Shown piece after piece: positions 53,206 to 61,015 of a stretch of 64,000 nt of DNA (within the stretch, counting starts at the first letter, position 1; the number at the start of each line of letters is the position of its first letter). Origin of the DNA: Septoria linicola (taxonomy: Eukaryota; Ascomycota; Dothideomycetes; Mycosphaerellales; Mycosphaerellaceae). The stretch lies in contig CP099427.1 in NCBI GenBank assembly GCA_024114885.1, forward strand, positions 1,798,001-1,862,000. Reading direction: 5' to 3'. The notes beneath the pieces are model-generated. The model did not search any database and was not told the origin of the DNA. It saw only the letters and a program-made list of their open reading frames with translations. The translations under genes were made by a program, and so were the position numbers.

Positions 53206-54195
53206 ATGGTAGAAACCTTCCTTCTGGACAATGAACACATCTCCCGTCTGTTCTCTGGTCTATGGCAACTATCTAGCCCCTCATGGGGCACAGCATCAAT
53301 GTCCCAAATCGAGCCGCAGTTCTCGCGCTACGCTTCTCTCGGCTTCACAGCCTACGACATGGCAGACCACTACGGTGATGCCGAACTTGTTTTCGGAAGA
53401 TTCAGGTCCAGCTGCTCTGATCCGAAATCTCTCTTTGGTGCAACAAAGTACTGCATCTTCACGCCTACGACAATCAGCAAAGAAGTAGTCGCAGCAAATG
53501 TGACAGAGCGCTGTCAAAGAATGTCAGCAGACTACATCGATCTCCTGCAATTCCATTGGCAAGACTACAGCGACCCGCAGTACCTAAGCGCTCTCCAACA
53601 TCTGCAAGATGATCCTCGAGTACGTTCATTGGGGCTATGCAACTTCGACACAGAACATATGTGCAAAATTCTTTCGGCTGGAATCCAGATCGCGACGAAT
53701 CAAGTTCAATTCTCACTCATAGACTCCCGGCCTCTGATCTCTATGGCCGAGGTTTGTCAAAAGCACGACATCAAACTCCTCACATATGGGCCTCTCCTAG
53801 GTGGCTTCTTGTCCGCAAAGTGGCTTCGTCAACCAGAGCCACGTCTGTTTGCCGATGCCATGACGCCGAGTCAGAGGAAGTACTACGACATGATTCTGAC
53901 CTGGGGCTCTTGGGAGCTCTTCCAGGAACTACTAGAGATTCTCGAGAAGATAGCAGAGAAACATGGGTCCAGTGTGAGCAATGTCGCCACAAGGTGGGTG
54001 CTGGATTTTGAGTTTGTAGGTGCTGTGATTATTGGAACATAATGGGGCGTCAGTGATAATGCGGATGAGAACTTGAAAGTGTACGCTGTGAGACTGAACG
54101 AGGAGGATAAGCAGGGCATCGAGAGTGTGTTGAGGAGGAGCAGGAGGGATGAAATGGTGAAGATCCTGGGTGATTGCGGAGGAGAGTATCGCTGA
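53206..54195 (+). pseudogene. Aldo/keto reductase with a premature stop
   Basis: Intronless AKR gene. Residues of the NADPH-dependent active site are in AYDMADHYGDAE (Asp and Tyr), GATKYCIF (Lys) and LLQFHWQDY (His). Later blocks are VRSLGLCNFDTEHM, TNQVQFSLID, LLTYGPLLGGFL and SNVATRWVLDF. After FVGAVIIGT the frame meets TAA at 54040-54042, but then stays in phase and homologous in style: WGVSDNADENLKVYAVRLNE and on to GDCGGEYR with a stop at 54193-54195. So 50 C-terminal residues, including part of the cofactor-binding loop (GTR/KxGVS), are cut off. The substrate is unknown. Either a recent nonsense mutation or a shortened protein. Confidence 0.82.
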
Positions 54196-55043
54196 ACATG
54201 GCACTTCAGATTCGTGGCCAGCGACATTACTTGAGACGCATCGAGGACTTAGAGGACTGTACTATCTCGACCCCGAAATCTGTCAGCTGGATTGTCGCTG
54301 CTCCTGTATCCTTGAGGCGGACTCTGCTTCTGCGAGGCTTCAATGCCGTAATCATACGATGTTTGCATCTCAGTTTCATTGCGTGATCTCGGCCGAGCTC
54401 ATCATTGCTTCTCTGTAGCACATCATCACACTTTGATCAGCATCTTTTGCACAACCTTTCAGATGCCTACAGTGCAACAGTATGCATCAACATCCTGCCT
54501 AATGCTTCGTGCAGTACATGCGAAGATAGGTTTACAAAGCTTAGCTGCAAGCCACCGTCCTGAGCGTCGACTAGCGTGATTTACTAAGCAATCGAACCAT
54601 GAAGGATCACACTCATATGTCCAAGTCGAACGATTGTGATCCTCTGCCTAAAGTATTGTATGCTTCTCGACGCGTCCTTGCAGAGCAAAGCCCTCTTGCT
54701 GGCCGAAACTGGTTCCCTGCCGTAGCAGCTCGCGATTTCCCAGAGATGGCGAATAGCCACCAACACATCTGCCGAACGAGGCAGAAAGCCTCGTACTTCG
54801 CAGGCAGAAGTCGCCATTTACAGAGTCCGAATGTCCATACTCAAGGCCACTCTGCTATCGCCGAACTCCATAGCCGCGTTGTGGTATGGTCGTCAGTCAG
54901 CATTCTATCTTGACTCAGCAGCTACTGCCTACCCATCGCATATGTATATAATGTGATTCCTTCTCTGATCTATTCGTCCCACATCACCACCACAAGCTCT
55001 CCGGATGTACCATCTTAGCACAAACCATCCGCTTCATCAAACC
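54196..55043. other. Intergenic region
   Basis: Between the aldo/keto reductase and the methyltransferase, both on the plus strand. No supported gene was seen. Confidence 0.4.
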
Positions 55044-55715
55044 ATGTCTTCTCTTGAAGCAGGGATCGTCTCTATCATCAAGCTCGCCGGCGCAGCCCAA
55101 AATGATGTCTCCAAGACCACTCCAGCCTTGGAAGCAGCACTCACCAACTCCACAGCTAAAGGCCTTCAAGCAATCTCCATCAACCCCTCCCAAGGCACGC
55201 AACTCTCCATCCTCTGCCAGATGCTCCAAGCCAAACACGTCCTCGAGATAGGTACTCTCGGCGGTTATTCCACCATTTGGTTCGCAACTTCCGTTCCAGG
55301 AATCAAGTTCGCAAGCATCGAATACAATCCCAAGCATCGTGATGTCGCGCTGGAGAATCTCAAGAATGCTGGCGTCGATAATGTCGAAGTCATCCTCGGA
55401 CCTGGACTCGATGTTCTGCCAACATTGGCAGACAGAACTTTTGACTTTGTGTTTATCGATGCGAACTGAGATCAGCAAAGGGAGTACTTCGATTGGGCTG
55501 TGAAGCTCACGAGGAAAGGTGGAGCGATTTGTGTTGATAATGTTGCTAGGCAGCTGGCTGAGGGCGAGGGAAATGGGAGCTTGGCAGGGAGGGAGTTGAT
55601 TGATTTTGTGAAGAATAATGATAGGGTGCAGGCTACGCTGATTCCGACTTTGTCTACCCAGAAGCAATTAATGCGGCAGGTCGTTGATGGGTATCTGTTG
55701 GCCACTGTGAAGTGA
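55044..55715 (+). pseudogene. Class I O-methyltransferase with an internal stop
   Basis: Caffeoyl-CoA/catechol-type SAM-dependent O-methyltransferase (Methyltransf_3 fold). The start at 55044 (MSSLEAGIVSIIKLAGAAQ) is preferred; an ATG at 55005 is also in frame. Motifs: HVLEIGTLGGYSTIWFA (SAM-binding motif I), FASIEYNPKHRDVAL (acidic residue for ribose), and RTFDFVFIDAN. At that point TGA (55467-55469) stands where family members have Trp or a similar residue. The same frame then continues DQQREYFDWAVKLTRKGGAI, CVDNVARQL and LMRQVVDGYLLATVK. No GT donor upstream could splice the stop out. About 83 of 223 residues would be lost. The frame is otherwise clean, which suggests a very recent nonsense mutation. 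Confidence 0.85.
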
Positions 55716-55809
55716 TTGGAAGCACACGAGATCTGGAAGCGGATTGGTGATAATGGGGTGTTGACCTGTACAAGCTATGTTTCATACACTATCTACTGCT
55801 CAGTAATGA

Positions 55810-58800
55810 TCATGAAGAGCTGCTTGCACTTGAGTCATCATCGTCATCGTCGTCGTTGTTCAGATACAGTGCCTCCTTGCGTTTGCATTCGGCGAGATGC
55901 GCAGCCACGGCCTCTTCCCGAGTGAACTTCATCTTGGGTGTGTCGACTAGCTTCTTCTTGCCTGGGTGCGAGTGCTTCGAGAAGGGCGTTGAAGCCTTCC
56001 GCTGCAGAGCGGGCTTGGCTGGGGTCATCAGTCCGTTTCTTGGCGAGTGTGGCAACGAAGCTTTTGAATTCTGTGGATGCGACCTTTTGACATTCTCGGC
56101 TTGCCGCATTGGCGTTGTTGTACAGGGTGCCTCTTCTTGCAGCGGCGACAGTTTCGGTACTGCGGAGGCAACGCTGGAGTGACTGGGGCGACGTCCGTCG
56201 CCGTTACCACAACCCGCAACGGCCGGCTGGGTCTTCTGCAGGACAGGCGACTCCAGTGCCTCAGAAGCGACGTCTGATATAGATGTGACCCTACGCAGAT
56301 CATCTGGGCGTTCGTACGTTATTGCATCACTCAAGCGCGACTTTCGACGGCGCGGCTGTCTCCTCTTTCTTCTCTCGGCGTTGCTGCTCGTCTCTGAGAA
56401 AGCCACAGCTGGCGACGACGAAAGCTCAAACTCCGCAAGTTGGCTCTCGGTCAACGGCGCCACATGCTTGCTGATCTCCTCTGCCTGCTGCTTTGTGCTT
56501 GTCGCAGCCGCGGAGGGCGGGGGCGAGTCTGCCAGCTCGGCGACTCTTGGGCCATCAAGCTGTGCTTCCACATCAAGAAGATCGTCCTCGTGATCCGAGT
56601 GGATAGCGTCCTCGTTAAAGATCTCCTCCTCATGCTCTTCTTCCCTTGTCTGCTGACGAGCTTCCTCCTCATCTGTGGTCCAGTCGTCTTCTCTGACCAC
56701 TTCTTCATCAGCATCGTAGAGATCAGGCTTGTAACTTATCCCGCTAGAGAACGAAGTAGGGACTCGCCTCTTCGGAACAGGAAGACCTTTCGACATGGCA
56801 AGCTCGCGCTCCCTGCGTCGCCGCTGTGCCTTCAGGCGCTCAATCTCGGGCTGATCCTCTGCAGTCACAGCATTAAGCATGTCTTCCTTATTGAGATTCA
56901 CGATGAAGACCTCTTTGGCTCTGATTTTGTCGCCCTTCGCCAGCTGAAGAGCTTCGTTCCAGCGCTCCTTGTCCGTGCGATTACTGTAAATGCTATTCTC
57001 CTTGCGTGTTGGTAGCGTAATCTCAGGCGTCGGCTGAGCAGGTATGTCCACGCCGGAAATGGCCAGAACAATGGGTACATAATCCTTTGCTGGAGTATCG
57101 ACCTGGTCATCTGTGGTGTTACTGGTGTCCAGTCGGTTTTCAATGTGTTCTGACGCTACTGACAAATTAGGTATTTCTGGCGCTATCGTGGCCTCCTTGG
57201 CGATGTTCGCAGTGCTCTCTCCCAGACCGCGATGAGAATCATTCTCAGTCTCCTTTCCGCTCTCTGGTATGGTACCAGTGGCAATGCTTGCAGGTTGCGG
57301 CTCCGGCTCAGCCAGCGGCTCCGGCTCAGGTTGTCGTACTGCGACAAAAGGTGGCTTCACACGAGTGCGTGCTTTACGCAGACGAGAAGCGTTTGTGGGC
57401 CCAGCGGCAGGCGCACGTAGCTTTCCGCCACTCGTCTCTGACGCATTCGACGTGGGCGGTGTGGCTGTCTGGCCATGAACCTGCTCGGTCATAGACTCAG
57501 CGGGCGATGATTCTAAAAAAGAAGGTTCGACAGGTGCTGGTGGTTGTGTCAACTGCACATATGCGATGGGTCCGCCTGGCGACTTTGCACGTTTTGCAGT
57601 CTCGCAAGGACTCGATTGCGGTCCTGTACTACCAGAAGCCACTGGCGGACTCGACGCAAACTCCAGTACCTGGCTACCCTGCCCAGGCTCCTCGTTCTCC
57701 GCTGCCTCAACTGCGCGCTTGGCTTTTAGCAACATTTTCCGATTCCTGATCGCATTCCCAGAACGCGACTGGCCTGGTAGCCTTTTCGCGATGAATGAGG
57801 AATCCCAGCCCCTGCGCATCCCTTCGAAGATCACTTGATCTTCGTCGTCCGTCCAGCGCGTGTATGCACTTTCGCCACTACTTTTCGATTTGCCGGCGCT
57901 CTTTGAAATGCCAGTAGACTTGTTCCTCCCCAGCACTTGGAACGCATTCCGCGGAGGTGTTTCCGGAGACGCGGCAACATCAATGTCCTCTGGCTGTGGT
58001 GGCGGTGGCAGTTGAGCGGAAGGTGGAGTTTCGCCACCTGATCTCCGGTCTGTTGAGTCGGGTGTCGGTGGTTCTTTCGATGCATCGTCCTCTTCCAATT
58101 GCGAGCTGTTGACGAGCACAATCGGATTCTGCTGGGCGGTTCGCGCCGGTGGTTTGTGTTGCAATTTCGTTGGTCTGGCCGGTATTTTGAAGCCATCCGC
58201 ATCCACACGCACGGATTCTTTCTGCTGGGGTCGCGCGTTCATACCCACCGCAGGTCGACCCTCGTTCCCTGCTTCACGTGACACGACAGGAGTGTCTGGG
58301 TCCAACTCGTCGATGGGTGCGCCATAGCGTTGTTCTTCTGCGCGCCGCCGCTTCACCGTCGCCTGCTCCGCATCATCCATATCTGTCCAGCGCCTCTTTT
58401 GGAACTCCTTCGGCCGCAGATCTGAGCCGGCTGGGATGGTGTCCTCGCGGTCGATCTCTTTCATATACATCCACAATTGTCGTTCCAGGGGCGGTGCGTC
58501 CTCTCTGTACATACTGCCTACGGTGTCGCCGACCGTAATGTAGCCACCTTCCGAGTCCATCAAGTGGCTGAACTGCATGCCGGCGATTTTGTCCTTGTCG
58601 AATGCTCTGCGGAAGCGCTTCTCAGTCTCTTTCCAAAGATCGGCAAAAGTGAATTCCGGATCGATCGGTACGGCCAGCGTCTTGAGTTCACTTCGAGGGT
58701 GAGCGGATGACACCATAAGCGGCGAGGAGGACATTGGGGCGGGCGTGCTGCCGGCGCGCAAGTCGGGCGGCCGCTGCTTCGGCGGCGGCGGCATGACATG

Positions 58801-58815
58801 GACGGAGAATTTCAT
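55810..58815 (-). CDS. Large nuclear protein with Net1/Dnt1-like N-terminus and SANT/Myb motif
   Basis: Single-exon gene of 1001 residues. The ATG at 58813-58815 is the first in frame. Residues 1-110 (MKFSVHVMPPPPK, then KTLAVPIDPEFTFADLWKET, GGYITVGDTVGSMYRED) resemble the ubiquitin-like nucleolar Dnt1/Net1 N-terminal domain. A SANT/Myb-like helix-turn-helix lies near residues 317-365 (RWTDDEDQVIFEGMRRGWDS, then RSGNAIRNRKMLL). The rest is disordered, with Pro, Glu and basic patches, Lys/Arg signals and an acidic Asp run near the C-terminus. Net1/Tof2/Dnt1 proteins hold Cdc14 phosphatase in the nucleolus and silence rDNA. A related nucleolar or chromatin role is inferred; the family link is moderate. 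The gene is intact. Confidence 0.6.
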   Translation of the reverse strand: MKFSVHVMPPPPKQRPPDLRAGSTPAPMSSSPLMVSSAHPRSELKTLAVPIDPEFTFADLWKETEKRFRRAFDKDKIAGMQFSHLMDSEGGYITVGDTVGSMYREDAPPLERQLWMYMKEIDREDTIPAGSDLRPKEFQKRRWTDMDDAEQATVKRRRAEEQRYGAPIDELDPDTPVVSREAGNEGRPAVGMNARPQQKESVRVDADGFKIPARPTKLQHKPPARTAQQNPIVLVNSSQLEEDDASKEPPTPDSTDRRSGGETPPSAQLPPPPQPEDIDVAASPETPPRNAFQVLGRNKSTGISKSAGKSKSSGESAYTRWTDDEDQVIFEGMRRGWDSSFIAKRLPGQSRSGNAIRNRKMLLKAKRAVEAAENEEPGQGSQVLEFASSPPVASGSTGPQSSPCETAKRAKSPGGPIAYVQLTQPPAPVEPSFLESSPAESMTEQVHGQTATPPTSNASETSGGKLRAPAAGPTNASRLRKARTRVKPPFVAVRQPEPEPLAEPEPQPASIATGTIPESGKETENDSHRGLGESTANIAKEATIAPEIPNLSVASEHIENRLDTSNTTDDQVDTPAKDYVPIVLAISGVDIPAQPTPEITLPTRKENSIYSNRTDKERWNEALQLAKGDKIRAKEVFIVNLNKEDMLNAVTAEDQPEIERLKAQRRRRERELAMSKGLPVPKRRVPTSFSSGISYKPDLYDADEEVVREDDWTTDEEEARQQTREEEHEEEIFNEDAIHSDHEDDLLDVEAQLDGPRVAELADSPPPSAAATSTKQQAEEISKHVAPLTESQLAEFELSSSPAVAFSETSSNAERRKRRQPRRRKSRLSDAITYERPDDLRRVTSISDVASEALESPVLQKTQPAVAGCGNGDGRRPSHSSVASAVPKLSPLQEEAPCTTTPMRQAENVKRSHPQNSKASLPHSPRNGLMTPAKPALQRKASTPFSKHSHPGKKKLVDTPKMKFTREEAVAAHLAECKRKEALYLNNDDDDDDDSSASSSS

Positions 58816-59048
58816 GTCGCCGGTGAATCGCGGCAAATGCGATCCACTACCGTTGCGTGTGGTGATATAGGTGCTGGCACAAGATTGTCAGCTGTGAAAA
58901 AGTGAGGTTCGTGTCAAAGCTGTCGACGCGAGAAATCGCGCCGCTGAAGCTTTGGTTAACTTAGTTCCGGCAGTTGGACAGGGATCATATGCACAGGGTC
59001 TTCCTTCGTTCGGCATTGCTATACAGATACATGTACAGTGTGGGCGCA

Positions 59049-60717
59049 TCACACCTCCCGTGATGTTTGGAAAGCGCCAATATGTGTAGGCTTTGCGCAT
59101 GCCCAACTACACGCTCGCCGCATGAAAGGGAGCACAGATTCGTGTGTGAGCTCGACCTTGGCAGAGAGGCCGTGATGCCAGTACTCGGTCCATTGCGCGC
59201 GAGGGATGATGTAGCTACGGCTACAGCTCGAGCAGCGAGATTCGTGGGTGAGCAGTCGCGCCGTGTGAAGCATCGAGTGCACTCGGGACGGCAAGCCTTC
59301 GGGTATCTGTGAAAGATCGAAATGTCGCTGGACACTCCGCAAAGAAAGCTCCAGCAGCGACGGTGCTCGTGTCAGCAAGCTTGCATCTGCAGTACGGCCG
59401 TCATCAGCCTGTGCCAAAAAGCCATCAAAAATAGTGCAGCTTTGACTAGGCAGCCCATCGAGATCGTTGAACTGTACAGCAGATGATGCCAGGTAGATGA
59501 GCTCTTCTCGACCTTTGTTGGGTAACATATCTGCCTGCGTGCGTTGAATGTGCTGTCGGCAAAGCGCGTGACCGAGCTGCAATCGAAGTTCGAGCTCGGT
59601 GCGCATATCGAGACTGCCGTCTGCAGCACAACGTTGCCGAAGGGCTTCCGTTCTTGTCTGCGGATCGGCGGTGTGATTTTCACCCTGCACGGTCCTGTCA
59701 TATGACTGTGCCACCAGCGGCGAAGGCGCAGTCTCCACAGATCCCACCAAAGGCTCTAGCAGCGGGTTGGGGTGTACGATGACGCGAGTCTGGCGTGATG
59801 CAATAATGTCCAGTAGCTCCCAGGGCAGATGGCGGATCGTATTGTTTGCCACGTTAAGCTCCTTCAGTCTCGCTAGATGATTGATAGCGGAAGGAAGTTC
59901 TGTCAGCGCATTGTTGCGGAGACTGAGAACAGTGATGTTGTGGAGTCGGAATAGCTCATCGGGCAGAGAAATCAGCCCATTTGTCGCTAGGAATAGTTGT
60001 AGGTCGGGAGTCAGAGGCCCGAACTCGTCGTCCGAAGGTGGCAAAGACGCGTCGAATGCGGGCTGGCGAATCAACTCGTGCAGTGGCTTTAATATCGCTG
60101 ATGGAAGCTCCACGAGGCCCAGTTCGGAAAGATCAACCCTCTGCACGCCATCTTCCACACATCTGTTCACAATTTCGGCAGCCATGGCTTGCGGAGTCGG
60201 CCTGGTGCTGCATCAGTCGGCGAGACCAAAAGACATATCGATATAGAGACAAAGCCTACCTCTGCGCGGCCGCTCGCGGCGTTTGCACACTTCGAGGACG
60301 ATCGTGCAAATTCAATCGACTCAGACGATCCTGGTGTAACGGAATGCCCTCGAAGCTGCCCTCACTACCATCGCTCCCCATCCACACGCCACTGTCGACA
60401 TTGCGCGCGTAGTCCTTCTGCTTCGGCGTGGTGGGATCGTGTGGGACTTTACGCCCCAACTCCCACCACGGGCCTTTGATCATTCGCTTTCGCTTCGGTC
60501 GTTGATATTCCGTGGCATCTTCGTTGCCCGGTGTGTCGTCCGAGAAAAGCGGATCGCTGGACAAATGACTATCATATTCAGAGAGTTGCCGTTTGCGCGT
60601 GGCCGTGATCCATGGCAAGCTGGAAGATGATGAGGTCGTGGGCAGCAAGGGTGGCGAAGATGGCACATCACCAAAGCTGGACTGTGGGAGTAACGGCGGC
60701 GACGAAGGCAGAGTCAT
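59049..60717 (-). CDS. Leucine-rich-repeat protein
   Basis: Two exons (60260-60717 and 59049-60201; gtaggc...caccag) give 536 residues. Exon 1 is disordered: repeated SSPPLLP, then KRQLSEYDSHLSSDPLF and GPWWELGRKVPHDPTTPKQK. The junction reads AAQRPTPQAMAAEIVNRCVE. Leucine-rich repeats follow: GVQRVDLSELGLVELPSAIL, LQLFLATNGLISLPDELF, ITVLSLRNNALTELPSAINH and LKELNVANNTIRHLPWELL. The C-terminal half is specific, with a Cys-rich SRCSSCSRSYIIPRAQWTEY segment that could bind zinc. A protein-interaction scaffold is likely; the function is unknown. The gene is intact. Confidence 0.8.
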
Positions 60718-61015
60718 CGCTGCTCCGACGCCCGCCTGACGTGCAGAAGAGAAGGAAAAGAGAGGAAGTCATGGTGGCTTGACGACGCGTCTGGAGAGTA
60801 ACGCGATGGTCAACAAGGGTCGATCATCCGATGCGAGTGGCGCAATGCCGAGGCCGCAGGATCCAGGATCCACTGCTGCTCACATCCCAGTACTTTCCAA
60901 CTCCTTTTCCAAATGCCAATAACATCACAACTGGGCGCGATCAAAGTGGTGATGGAAGCATCGCGAGTATATTCACTATCCACAACGGACGGTATAGGTG
61001 AGGACACTGAAACAA

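Noticed and set aside
54040..55469. Programmed stop-codon readthrough as the explanation for the reductase and methyltransferase stops
   Set aside because: Neither stop is followed by the CTA context known for efficient TGA readthrough in fungi, and one is TAA. Nearby genes carry unrelated lesions, so decay is simpler.
33698..55715. Repeat-induced point mutation as the cause of the broken genes
   Set aside because: Lesions are few per gene and mostly short insertions. There is no dense C-to-T change or AT-rich stretch, and TGG to TGA in the methyltransferase is not in a CpA context.
33698..55715. A secondary-metabolite gene cluster around the O-methyltransferase, reductase and permease
   Set aside because: No backbone enzyme (PKS, NRPS, terpene cyclase, DMATS) is present, and the members are individually broken.
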